Source of the DNA: Azospirillaceae bacterium
GTDB taxonomy: Bacteria > Pseudomonadota > Alphaproteobacteria > Azospirillales > Azospirillaceae
Reading direction: 5' to 3'
Length of the DNA stretch: 64,000 nucleotides
Assembly (NCBI GenBank): GCA_028283825.1
Contig: JAPWJW010000003.1
Location: 1,077,501 to 1,141,500 of the forward strand
Under the pieces are notes generated by a model. That model was not told the DNA's origin and did not search any database. It worked only from the letters and a program-made list of their open reading frames with translations. Below, piece after piece: positions 27,069 to 36,200 of this stretch (position 1 is the stretch's first letter; each line of letters opens with the position of its first letter). Made by a program: the position numbers and the translations under genes.

Positions 27069-27386
27069 ATGCCCAAGATCCACGTTGTCGATGCCGATGG
27101 CGCGGAGCACGCCTTCGATGGGGATGTGAAGGCGTCCCTGATGGAAAACATCTGCGACCAAGACCTGCCGCTGGACGCCGATTGCGGCGGCTCCTGCGCC
27201 TGCGCCACCTGTCACGTCCTGGTTGACCCCGCCTGGACGGATCGCCTGGCGGAGCCCAGCCTGGATGAGCTGTCGCTGCTGGAGGAGGAATCATCCTACC
27301 GGCCCGGCCGCTCGCGCCTGTCCTGCCAGATCGACTTCCGGCCTGAACTGGATGGCCTGCGCGTGACACTGCTGCCCCGGAGATAG
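27069..27386 (+). CDS. 2Fe-2S ferredoxin (adrenodoxin type)
   Basis: This 105-residue electron carrier has the plant/vertebrate-type 2Fe-2S ligands in DADCGGSCACATCHV (Cys-x5-Cys-x2-Cys) and the fourth Cys in SRLSCQI. LDELSLLEEESSYRPGRSRLSCQI matches adrenodoxin-like ferredoxins such as those serving P450 or isoprenoid pathways. An isc operon is not adjacent, so the partner is unknown. AAGGAAA lies 7 nt before the ATG. Repeat copy B begins 5 nt past its stop codon. Confidence 0.92.
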   Translation: MPKIHVVDADGAEHAFDGDVKASLMENICDQDLPLDADCGGSCACATCHVLVDPAWTDRLAEPSLDELSLLEEESSYRPGRSRLSCQIDFRPELDGLRVTLLPRR

Positions 27387-27391
27387 TCTTA

Positions 27392-27500
27392 GCGCCCTCA
27401 GGCGCCGGGCGCCGGCATCCGCCGGCTGGGCTTCCTCGTTTAGCGGTCCACTCCGTTCCCCGCGAAACTCCGGCGGCCCCGGTCGGGGCCTGCAGCGGCG
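27392..27500 (-). repeat. Structured interspersed element, copy B
   Basis: This copy reads on the minus strand. GGCCCC-GACC-GGGGCC, GCCGGC-GGAT-GCCGGC and GCGCCC/GGGCGC stems occupy the same places as in copies A and C. The middle stem is GTTTcGCGG/CCGCtAAAC. It is bounded by the ferredoxin stop codon (5 nt away). Confidence 0.85.
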
Positions 27501-27510
27501 TGATCGCCGC

Positions 27511-27532
27511 TGCTCCTCAGGCGCCGGACGCG
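27511..27532 (-). repeat. Truncated fourth fragment of the structured element
   Basis: CTCAGGCGCCGGACGCG repeats the terminal part of copy B (CTCAGGCGCCGGGCGCC), directly beside it and in the same orientation. The rest of the element is absent. Confidence 0.5.
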
Positions 27533-27546
27533 CCAAACGCCCAAAG

Positions 27547-27584
27547 AAAAAGGCGCCGCAGGGTTTCCCCTCCGGCGCCTTTTC
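27547..27584. terminator. Bidirectional terminator between ferredoxin and SapC-like genes
   Basis: AAAAGGCGCCG and CGGCGCCTTTT form an 11-bp stem with A and T flanks, so it can serve both convergent genes. Confidence 0.75.
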
Positions 27585-27604
27585 CTATTGGGTCAAACCA
27601 GGCG

Positions 27605-28366
27605 TCAGGCCTTGTTGGCCAGCACCCGCTCCGACGCCAGCTCGGCCAGCACGCTCCAGCGGCTCAGCGAGATGAAGTGGGAGTAGATCAGGCCCAGGTA
27701 GCCGCGCTTGCGCCAGTCCAGGAAGACCTCGTCCGGCAGCTCGTTGAACTTCTTCTCATCGATGATGGTGAAGCCCGTCAGGGTCATGCGGCTGTTGTCA
27801 TGCGACAGCGTCAGGTCCAGGCGCTGTTCGACCAGCAGGCCACGCTCATGCAATTCCTTGCAGAAGGCGCTGGTGGCGACGGCGGACTGGTTGAAGGTGG
27901 CGCAGAAGTTCAGGGCGTCGTTGCCGGCAGCGCCGGCCTTGTCGCCCTCGAACAGGGGGATGTCGCCGTCCGGGCCCACCAGGTTGGGGTCTTCCTCGAC
28001 GCACAGCACCAGACGCTCACGGTCCGGGGTTTCCATCATCAGGAAGGGATAGCGGCGGACATAGGCCGGGATCGGCGTGTTCTTGCGCCAGTTGCCCTCG
28101 GCATCCACGAACAGGTTCTCATCCGGGCGCACGCCGGTCAGCACCACCGCCGCCGGGCTGTCGCCCAGGGTGAAGACGATGGGGTAGTTGCTGTTGAGGG
28201 CGATGAACTCTTCACCGACGATCGGAATGGCGTTGGCGTTGGCCGCGTAGGAGAAGGTCCGCTTCTGCTTCAGCTTCCATTCCCGATGGCGGTTGATGTC
28301 AACGGGAACGGGTTCCCGATAGAACGGAGGCATCTGGCCGGCTTCGGTCGCGGCGGCGTCGGTCAT
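27605..28366 (-). CDS. SapC family protein
   Basis: The protein has 253 residues. PPFYREPVPVDINRHREWKLK at the N-terminus, IPIVGEEFIALNSNYPIVFT, YVRRYPFLMMET and LDLTLSHDNSRMTLTGFTIIDEKKFNELPDE are the SapC (PF07277) pattern. The name comes from a Campylobacter S-layer export gene, but in Alphaproteobacteria the role is not established. There is no signal peptide or membrane helix. It is monocistronic. Confidence 0.87.
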   Translation of the reverse strand: MTDAAATEAGQMPPFYREPVPVDINRHREWKLKQKRTFSYAANANAIPIVGEEFIALNSNYPIVFTLGDSPAAVVLTGVRPDENLFVDAEGNWRKNTPIPAYVRRYPFLMMETPDRERLVLCVEEDPNLVGPDGDIPLFEGDKAGAAGNDALNFCATFNQSAVATSAFCKELHERGLLVEQRLDLTLSHDNSRMTLTGFTIIDEKKFNELPDEVFLDWRKRGYLGLIYSHFISLSRWSVLAELASERVLANKA

Positions 28367-28554
28367 GGCAAAAAGTCCTGAAGTTACCGGTTAAAATATA
28401 CTGGCCGGGAATTCGGACCCTTGTCGCGCGCCCTCCCCCCCGACGGGATGGGCTTTCAAGTGCCGGAATTGCATGCCCAAGTCAACAGGCCCCGCGACCC
28501 TGCCATGCCCCAAGCGCGTGACGAATTGTGACGAAGGCCGGACGACCGCACTTT

Positions 28555-28920
28555 TCAACCGCCGCGTACCGTGACTTTCGGCCGCTTCCTGGCCAGTTCA
28601 TGTTCACCCAGCCAGATCACCAGGGTGGCGGCACCAGACATGACCTGCAGCACCTTCTCCGCCTTGGCCGGCATGCGGATCTTCCGCGCCATGCAATAGG
28701 CCACCAGGGCCGCCGCCACTTCCGTCTCCGTGAAGGGGACCTCATGCACCTGGCCGTAATCATCCTCGATGGGCAGGTTGATGGTGACGGGCGGCCCCTC
28801 GACGACGATCGGGTCCTTGACCGTACCCGGGGGCAGCTTGCGGTTCAGGCGTCCCGCGAATTCCACGATGGCCGTCATCAGCTCCCGCTCCGTGAAGCTG
28901 ATCGCCCGCATCTCCTGCAT
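28555..28920 (-). CDS. Conserved-looking small protein, unknown function
   Basis: The protein has 121 residues beginning MQEMRAISFTERELMTAIVEFAGRL. The segments VEGPPVTINLPIEDDYGQVHEVPFTETEVAAALVAYCMARKIRMP and LVIWLGEH suggest an alpha/beta cytoplasmic protein. I do not recognise a family. Coding is supported by balanced composition and a GGGAC ribosome-binding sequence upstream of the ATG. It is transcribed alone, between the SapC-like and leucine dehydrogenase genes. Confidence 0.7.
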   Translation of the reverse strand: MQEMRAISFTERELMTAIVEFAGRLNRKLPPGTVKDPIVVEGPPVTINLPIEDDYGQVHEVPFTETEVAAALVAYCMARKIRMPAKAEKVLQVMSGAATLVIWLGEHELARKRPKVTVRGG

Positions 28921-29016
28921 GCCCCGTCCCTTTCAACGCCCCGTACCTGACGCGGGCATCATATAGGGCGGCGCCGGGGGCGGCCATCCCACCCTAAGGG
29001 CAGGTCGGAAAAGGAA

Positions 29017-29046
29017 AAGGCCGGCGCATCGGGGCGCCGGCCTTCT
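29017..29046 (-). terminator. Terminator of the leucine dehydrogenase-type gene
   Basis: A GC-rich stem, AAGGCCGGCGC / GCGCCGGCCTT, with a short loop is followed on the minus strand by TTCC, about 27 nt after the stop codon. Confidence 0.65.
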
Positions 29047-29072
29047 CGGGAAAACATCGGTCAAGGACGGGG

Positions 29073-30140
29073 TCAGGCGACCTTGGCCATGCCCTTGGCG
29101 CGACCGGCGGCCAGGCGCTCGCGCGCCATCTGGTCCGCCACCTCGTTGGTGGGGCGATCCTGGGCGTCGGCGCGGCGGAAGATGTCCGCCAGCGTACCGT
29201 GGATGGCCTCCACCTTGGCCAGGATGGCGTCCTTGGCATAGGCGCCGCCCACCTCGCCGGCGACATTGATGATGCCGCCGCCGTTGATGACGTAGTCGGG
29301 GGCGTACAGCACACCCATGGAGCGCAGCTGCCGACCGATGGCGTCCACCGCCAGCTGGTTGTTGGCGCCACCGGCCACCACCTTGGCCTTCAGCTGGCCC
29401 AGGGACTGGTCGTTCAGCACGCCGCCCAGGGCGCAAGGGGCGAACACGTCCACGTCCTGGGCATGGATCAGGGCCGGATCGACGGCGGTGGCGCCGAAAC
29501 GCTCGACGGCACGGCCGACCTGCTCGGCGAAGATGTCGCTGACGGTCAGGATGGCGCCGTCATCGGCCAGGCGCTGGCACAAATTGCTGCCGACATTGCC
29601 CAGGCCCTGCACGGCCACACGCACGCCCTTCAGGCTGTCGGTGCCCAGGCGGTGGCTGACCGCCGCCTTGATGCCCAGATAGACGCCATAGGCGGTGAAG
29701 GGCGACGGGTCGCCGCTGGCGGCCGCACCATGGTTCAGGCCGGCGACATGGCTGGTCTCACGCCCCATCACCTGCACGTCGGCGACGGTGATGCCCACGT
29801 CCTCCGCCGCGATGTAGCGGCCACCCAGGCTTTCGATCATGCGGCCGAAGGCGCGGAACAGGCCGTCGGACTTGGCGGTCTTGGGATCGCCGATCAGCAC
29901 CGACTTGCCACCGCCCAGCGGCAGGCCCGCCATCACGTTCTTGTAGCTCATGCCCCGCGACAGGCGCAGGACATCCTTCACCGCGTCGGCTTCGGTGGCA
30001 TAGGGCCACATGCGGCAGCCGCCGCAAGCGGGGCCCATGGTGGTGTCGTGGACGGCGATGATAGCCTTGAGGCCGCTCTCCGGGTCACGGCCGAACAGGA
30101 CCAGCTCGTGATTATCGAAGTCCGGAGCGTCGAACAGCAT
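29073..30140 (-). CDS. Leu/Phe/Val (amino acid) dehydrogenase
   Basis: The protein has 355 residues, the length of leucine/phenylalanine dehydrogenases rather than glutamate dehydrogenase. It would oxidatively deaminate branched or aromatic amino acids with NAD. TMGPACGGCRMWPY and GMSYKNVMAGLPLGGGKSVL contain the two conserved lysines of the active site. VAVQGLGNVGSNLCQRL is the Rossmann dinucleotide-binding motif, and VAGGANNQL and VINGGGIINV are conserved. It is monocistronic with a terminator. Leucine versus phenylalanine preference cannot be decided from the sequence alone. Confidence 0.88.
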   Translation of the reverse strand: MLFDAPDFDNHELVLFGRDPESGLKAIIAVHDTTMGPACGGCRMWPYATEADAVKDVLRLSRGMSYKNVMAGLPLGGGKSVLIGDPKTAKSDGLFRAFGRMIESLGGRYIAAEDVGITVADVQVMGRETSHVAGLNHGAAASGDPSPFTAYGVYLGIKAAVSHRLGTDSLKGVRVAVQGLGNVGSNLCQRLADDGAILTVSDIFAEQVGRAVERFGATAVDPALIHAQDVDVFAPCALGGVLNDQSLGQLKAKVVAGGANNQLAVDAIGRQLRSMGVLYAPDYVINGGGIINVAGEVGGAYAKDAILAKVEAIHGTLADIFRRADAQDRPTNEVADQMARERLAAGRAKGMAKVA

Positions 30141-30437
30141 GGGGGCACTCTCCTGCCTGGGGCCCGCCTTCTGCCAAGGCGGCCCGGTGATCCGCGAGGC
30201 CGCCGGGGGCGGCGGGTTCTGGGCGGAACTGTCTGCAGGGGGAGCTTAGGGTCGGGGCCCCGGCCGGTCGATTTCGTTCTTTTATTGCGCGGCGCAGCTT
30301 TGGCCAACGGTTGGGGCGGCTATCGGTAATGTCCTGTCGCGAACACGATGCGGAGGCAAAAATGGCCGGCAGCGCCGCCGATCAGGGATTAAATTCCCCG
30401 ATGGCGCCCTCCGGTCGGCCATGCCCATGCGCGATTT

Positions 30438-31340
30438 TCAGCGGCCGGCGCGCAAGCCCTGTGGCCGCCCCTGGCGGGCGGGCGCCTCACCCAGGCGCGG
30501 CGTGACGCGGCCATCGGGCAAGCGGGCGTCATCACCACCCAGCGACGGTTCACGACGCCCATCGGGGCGGCCGCCGCCCCGCTTGGGCGCCTTGCGGCTG
30601 GGACGCCGGCCGCTCCACCACCAGATGCCGGCCATCAGCAGGAACAGGGCGGCGATGAAACCCATCAGGGCGTTGCGCGCCCAGTCCGGCGCCGTGAGAT
30701 CCAGCCCCTTGTCTTCCGGCGTATCGCCGGTGGGCTGCGATTCCACCGCGATGCGGGCGGCACCGGTGGTGCCGTCGGACGAAGCATCAGAGGAAGGGGC
30801 CGCATTGCCGCCCGGGCGCTGGGTCACGGACGGCGGCGGCAGGTTGGCCTGGGGCGCGGCGTTCGCGGGCGCGGCACTGGCCGAGGGATTGCGGGTGATG
30901 CTGAGGACGGTGTTGTCCGTCTCCTGCGCGCCACGCTCCACCCCCACGGCGGAGCGCGCGGCCTTGGGCTGCACGTCCTCTTCCCGCAGGCGCGGCTGCG
31001 ACGCCTTGGCCCGGCTGGTGGGGTCGGTCAGGTTGCCCACGGTCTTGTCCACCGGGCGACCGATCATCATGTGGTCAATGGTGGCCTGGTCCAGCTGGCC
31101 GGTGACCTTCAGGCCTTCCGCCTTCTGGTATTGCTTGAGGCCGGCGATGGTGGATGCGTCCATCTTGGAACTGGCGCGGCCCTGGTAGAGGCCCTTCTCC
31201 TTCATGATGTCCTGCGCCCACTGGATAGTGGCGCTGTTGGGCTCGCCATCCGCGGCCCAAGCGACAGGGGCGCCGGCCAGGGTGGTCAGCATCACCGCCG
31301 CGACGGCGCGGGCAAGGAAAGGCCGACGGACGTGCAACAT
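30438..31340 (-). CDS. Exported peptidoglycan-binding-domain protein with C-terminal membrane anchor
   Basis: The protein has about 300 residues. The signal peptide VRRPFLARAVAAVMLTTLA is followed by a putative peptidoglycan-binding domain at about 30-95 (MKEKGLYQGRASSKMDASTIAGLKQYQKAEGLKVTGQLD, the PG_binding_1 pattern). A long disordered Pro/Ala/Ser region, one transmembrane helix (NALMGFIAALFLLMAGIWWW) and a basic, Arg/Gly-rich cytoplasmic tail complete it. The ATG at 31340 is preferred because AGGGA lies about 10 nt upstream and the signal peptide starts there. It may tether the envelope to the cell wall; the partner is unknown. Confidence 0.78.
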   Translation of the reverse strand: MLHVRRPFLARAVAAVMLTTLAGAPVAWAADGEPNSATIQWAQDIMKEKGLYQGRASSKMDASTIAGLKQYQKAEGLKVTGQLDQATIDHMMIGRPVDKTVGNLTDPTSRAKASQPRLREEDVQPKAARSAVGVERGAQETDNTVLSITRNPSASAAPANAAPQANLPPPSVTQRPGGNAAPSSDASSDGTTGAARIAVESQPTGDTPEDKGLDLTAPDWARNALMGFIAALFLLMAGIWWWSGRRPSRKAPKRGGGRPDGRREPSLGGDDARLPDGRVTPRLGEAPARQGRPQGLRAGR

Positions 31341-31661
31341 CACGGAACTATCCCTCATCAAATAAGGATCAAGACATCGGCCGCGCGGCAGAACGAACAT
31401 TTCCCACGGGCACCTTTAGGCAGCGTGTTACAATTCGCGGGTCTTTGCCATGTGCAATTTGGCCGCCGGGCCCCGTAAATGCTGCATTGCGGCGCCACTT
31501 TGTAGGTAGCCCCGACGCCCAAGCGGGCACAAAGCGGCTGACGGGCTCAAAATGGCCCGGCATTGTGGGAAAATCATGGCATGCCGGACCACCTGGGCTG
31601 GTGCGGCCCATGGAACCGCCGTCGGCGGAAACGGAAACAAGAAGAAAGCGGAACCCTGCAT
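31341..31661. other. 321-bp divergent intergenic region
   Basis: The region lies between the peptidoglycan-binding gene (minus) and the HPt gene (plus) and must hold both promoters. No gene, strong hairpin or clear operator is seen. Confidence 0.5.
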
Positions 31662-32048
31662 ATGACTGCCGAAAATCACGCCGCCTCCTTGGGCGACGCG
31701 CCCGTGCTGGACCGGGGGGTGCTGACCGCCCACATGAACGATTTGGGCGTCGACCTGGTGCGGCAGATCGCCGAGAAGTATCTGGACGACGCGCCGGCCA
31801 GCGTGGCGGCGGTGCGCGCGGCGGCGGAGGCGCAGGACCTGCCCCAGTTGCAGAAGCTGATCCACCGTCTGGGCGGCGGCGCGCAAACCGTGGGCCTGGC
31901 CGCCCTGTCGGCACAGGCCAAGGCGGCGGAACACGCCCTGCGCCAGGGCCATGCCGAGGAAGGCCTGCGCGAGGCCACGCGCCTGCTGGCCCGGGTGGAC
32001 AGCGACCTCAAAACCCTGGCGGAATTCCGCGACAGCCTGAAGGGCTGA
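31662..32048 (+). CDS. Stand-alone HPt phosphotransfer protein
   Basis: This 128-residue protein consists almost entirely of an HPt helical bundle. The phospho-accepting histidine is His68 in QLQKLIHRLGGGAQTVGL, matching the HRLxGGAxxxG signature. FLDD-type DLVRQIAEKYLDDAP precedes it. It has no kinase domain, so it would shuttle phosphate between a hybrid kinase and a response regulator. The start at 31662 excludes an Arg-rich upstream stretch. An OmpR-type response regulator lies convergently next door, but a functional link is only suggested by proximity. Confidence 0.85.
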   Translation: MTAENHAASLGDAPVLDRGVLTAHMNDLGVDLVRQIAEKYLDDAPASVAAVRAAAEAQDLPQLQKLIHRLGGGAQTVGLAALSAQAKAAEHALRQGHAEEGLREATRLLARVDSDLKTLAEFRDSLKG

Positions 32049-32098
32049 AGCCGCTTCTGTGACGCCGTCATTACCAGCGGCATGAGCAATCGTCTCAT

Positions 32099-32210
32099 GC
32101 CGCTGTAGGCCCCGACCGGGGCCGCCGGACCTTTCCGGGGAGCCGCAGGCGAACTGGAAAGGGAGGATAAGGCCAAGGGCGCGGATGCGCCCGCCCGCCG
32201 TCTGAGGGCA
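32099..32210 (+). repeat. Structured interspersed element, copy C
   Basis: The element starts GCCGCTGTAGGC and ends CGTCTGAGGGCA. Stems: GGCCCC-GACC-GGGGCC, CCTTTCC/GGAAAGG, GGGCGC-GGAT-GCGCCC and GCCC/GGGC. It lies between convergent HPt and response-regulator genes, 7 nt from the latter's stop codon. Confidence 0.85.
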
Positions 32211-32217
32211 CCCTTAA

Positions 32218-32934
32218 TTAAGTCACGTCGGCGCCCAGGCGATAGCCCAGGCCCTTTTCCGTCAGGATCAGGTGCGACTGGGTGCCGCCGTCGTTCATCT
32301 TGCGCCGCAACCGGCTGACCAGCACGTCGATGGTGCGGTCGCTGGGGTTGCGGTCGGTGCCGCTGACGGCGTCGATCAACTGGTCACGCGTGACCACCCG
32401 GCCGCCGGAACGGACCAGCAGGGCCAGCAATTCGAACTCGCCGCGCGTCACCCGCACCTCGACACCCTGCGGGTCGATCAGGCGGCGGCGGGCCAGGTCG
32501 ATGGTCCAGCCGCCGAAGCGGCGCACCGTGCCCTCCGCCCGGCGCATCTTGCTGGGGTGGGTGCGGCGCAGCAGGTTGCGCGCCCGGGCCAGCAGTTCAC
32601 GCGGGTTGGGCGGCTTGGTCACATAGTCGTCGCCACCGGTTTCCAGGCCGAAGACGCGGTCGTCCTCGTTGGCGCGGCGGGTGACGATGATGATGCCGAC
32701 GTTGGAGATTTCGCGGATGTCGCGGGCGATGGAAAACCCATCCTCATCCGGCAGTTCGATGTCGAGCAGCACAAGGTCGGGCGGTTGCCGGACGATCGCT
32801 TCCCGCGTCTGCTTGCCGTTGGACGCCTCGGCAATCATGAAACCGGCCTGATGAAAGTAACCCGCCAGCAAGGCCCTGGTCGCCGGCTCGTCCTCAACGA
32901 TCAGGACCAGCGGCGCTTCCACACTCTCCGTCAT
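32218..32934 (-). CDS. OmpR/PhoB-type response regulator
   Basis: The protein has 238 residues. The receiver domain has the acidic pair in IVEDE, phospho-acceptor Asp58 in VLLDIELPDEDGFS and Lys in DDYVTKPPNP. The C-terminal winged helix has VRVTRGEFELLALLVRSGGRVVTRDQLIDAVSG and RTIDVLVSRLRRKM, ending ILTEKGLGYRL, so it is a DNA-binding transcription factor. No histidine kinase is adjacent, so it is an orphan; the convergent HPt protein is one possible phosphodonor. Target genes are unknown. Confidence 0.9.
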   Translation of the reverse strand: MTESVEAPLVLIVEDEPATRALLAGYFHQAGFMIAEASNGKQTREAIVRQPPDLVLLDIELPDEDGFSIARDIREISNVGIIIVTRRANEDDRVFGLETGGDDYVTKPPNPRELLARARNLLRRTHPSKMRRAEGTVRRFGGWTIDLARRRLIDPQGVEVRVTRGEFELLALLVRSGGRVVTRDQLIDAVSGTDRNPSDRTIDVLVSRLRRKMNDGGTQSHLILTEKGLGYRLGADVT

Positions 32935-33206
32935 GACTCTTCCAACCCCCCTGCGGCCCGCTGCCCCAAATGCGCGCGCCGGCCCTTGGCGACAGAATGT
33001 CCTTCACGGCCCCACAACGCAAGTCCCTGACAGACCAGGGCCGTGGCCTCTACGTATAGGGAAAACGGACAGGGGAAAATTGGAAAAACGCGATTAATAT
33101 GACAATGGCGGGACCGTGGACGACAACCACGGCGACCCGCCATCGCACAACACCCAACCGCCGGTGGGCAACCCCTCCCGAGTCTGGGGGCCCAGTCGGG
33201 ATATTC

Positions 33207-36200
33207 TCAGCCGCCCAGCCCCAGCAGATCGGCGTTGCCGCCGAAGGCGGTGATGTTGACGGTCAAGGTCTTTTCCGTGGCGAAGCGCAGCAGATAGTGC
33301 GGGCCGCCGGCCTTGGGGCCCGTGCCCGACAGGCCGTGGCCACCGAAGGGCTGCACGCCCACCACAGCACCCACCATGTTGCGGTTGATGTAGGTGTTGC
33401 CGCAGTTCAGGCGCCGGAAAATCTCCTGCGCCCGGTTCTCCAGCCGGCTGTGCACGCCCAGGGTCAGGCCGTACCCGGTGGCGTCGATGTCGGCCAGCAC
33501 CTGGTCCAGGGCGTCGGCCTTCCAGCGCACGATATGCAGGATGGGGCCGAACACCTCGCGCGGCAGGCGCTTCAGGCCGTCGATCTCATAGAGGCGGGGA
33601 CCGAAGAAGGTGCCGTCGGCGTGGGGGGTACCCGTCGGGCAGGCGTGGACCAGCTTGGCCTCACGGTCCATGCGGGCGGCGTGATCTTCCAGGATCTTGC
33701 GCGCGTCGGCATCGATGATGGGGCCGACATCGGTCGCCAGATCCATCGGATCGCCCAGGGTGATCAGCTCCATGGCGCCCTTCAGCAGGTGGGCCATCTG
33801 GTCGGCCACGTCGTCCTGCACGAACAGCACCCGCATGGCGGAACAGCGCTGGCCCGCCGACTGGAAGGCCGACGTGATGCAATCGTCCACCACCTGTTCC
33901 AGCAGGGCGGTGCTGTCGACGATCATGGCGTTCTGGCCGCCGGTCTCCGCGACCAGGGGGACGATGGCGCCGTCGCGGGCGGCCAGCGCCCGGTTGATGG
34001 CGCGCGCCGTCTCGGTGGAACCGGTGAAGGCGACACCGCCGATGCGGGCGTCGGCCACCAAGGCCGCCCCCACCGTCTCACCATCCCCCGGCAGCAGGTG
34101 CAGGATGTCGGTCGGCACGCCGGCGCCATGGAACAGGCGCACGGCGCGGGCGCCGACCAGGGTGGTCTGCTCGGCCGGCTTGGCCACCACGGCGTTGCCA
34201 GCGGCCAACGCCGCCGCCACCTGGCCGGCGAAGATGGCCAGGGGGAAGTTCCACGGGCTGATGCAGACGAAGGTGCCACGACCGTGCAGCGACAGCTCAT
34301 TGCTTTCGCCCGTCGGGCCCGGCAGGCGGGTGGGCGCGCCGAACTGGGTGCGGGCCAGGCCGGCGTAATAGCGGCAGAAGTCCACCGCCTCGCGCACCTC
34401 GGCCACCGCGTCGCCCCAGGTCTTGCCGGCCTCGCGGATCAGGATGCCCATCAGGGCCGGGGTGTCGCCTTCCAGCGCGTCGCCCATGGCGTCCAGGATG
34501 CGGGCGCGGCCCTCACCACCCAGGTCGTTCCAGGCGGGTTGCGCCTTCGCCGACAGGGCCAGCGCCCGGTCGATCTGTTCCGGTGTCGTGTCGGCGGTGG
34601 TACCCACCGGACGCTTCCTGTCCGACGGGTCCAGCACCGGTCGGGCGTTCTTACCCGCCACGTCCTGGCCGCCGACGATGGGACCGGCCGTCCAGGATTG
34701 CGCCAGCGCGGCGTCGATGTCGGCGCGCAGGGCCTGCACCGTGGCGTCGTCCGTCAGGTCGATGCCGCGGGAGTTGGCGCGGTCAGCACCGTAAAGCTTG
34801 TCGGGGGTGGGGATACCGGCATGGCGCAGCACGGGCAAAGCCTCCAGAAGGGCGATCGGGTCGGCAACCACCTGGCCCACGGGGATGGCCGGGTCCATGT
34901 AGGCGTTGACGAAGTTGCTGTTGGCGCCGTTCTCAAGCAGACGGCGGACGAGATAGGGCAGCAGGTCCTCATGCGTGCCGACCGGCGCATAGATGCGCAC
35001 GCGCGGCACGGCGCGCAGCTGGTCGCGGGCGGCGGCGTACAGCAGGTCGCCCATGCCGTGCAGGCGCTGGAACTCCAGGTCGCGGTTGTCGCCGGCCAGG
35101 TGCAGGATGGCGGCGATGGTGTAGGCGTTGTGGGTGGCGAACTGCGGGTAGATGGCGTCCTTGGCCGCCAGCATCTTACGCGCACACACCAGGTAACTCA
35201 GGTCCGTCGCCGCCTTCTTGGTGTAGACGGGATAGTCGGCGTGGCCCTGGGTCTGGGAGAATTTAATCTCCGTATCCCAATAGGCGCCCTTCACCAGGCG
35301 CACCATCAGGCGGCGCCCGGCGGAACGGCCCAACGCCGCCAGCCAGTCGACCAGATGGGCGGTGCGCTTCTGATAGGCCTGGATGGCCAGGCCCAGGCCG
35401 TGCCAGCCGGCCAGGTCCGGATCGCGCGCCAGGCCTTCCAGCAGGTCCAGCGAGATGTCCAGGCGGTCGGCCTCTTCCGCGTCGATGGTCAGGTTGATGT
35501 CCCAGCGCTTGGCCTGGATGGCCAGGTCCTTCACCCGGGGCAGCAACTGCGCCATCACGTCGGCGTACTTGGCGTAGACGTAGCGCGGGTGCAGGGCCGA
35601 CAGCTTGATGGAGACGCCGGGGGCGGCATAGGGACCCTTGCCCGCCGCCGCCTTGCCCACCGTGGCGATGGCGTTGAGGTAGGAGGCCTGGTAGCGGTCG
35701 GCCTGTTCCCAGGTGCGCGCCCCCTCACCCAGCATGTCGTAGGAATGGACGGTGCCCTCGGGCTTGACCTTCCTGGCCTCGGCCACCGCCTCGGCGATGG
35801 TGCGGCCCATGACAAAGTGTTCGCCCATCACCCGCATGGCCTTCATCATGGCGGCGCGGATGACGGGTTCGCCCGAACGCTGGATCAGGCGGCGCAGCAG
35901 GCCGGGGGCGTCACCCTGGCGGGGCTCCACCTCGACCACGCGGCCGGTCAGCATCAGGCCCCAGGCGGCGGCGTTGACGAAGGCGCTGTCGGACCGGCCC
36001 AGATGCTGGTCCCACTGCCCCTTCATGATCTTCTCGGCGATCAGGCGGTCGGCGGTGTCCGGGTCGGCGATGCGCAACAGGCATTCGGCGATGCACATGA
36101 GGGCGATGCCCTCCTGGTTGGACAGCCCGAACTCCTGCATGAAGGCGTCCAAGGGGCCCAGTTCCGAACGGCGGGCGCGGGCGGCGTTCACCACCGCCAC

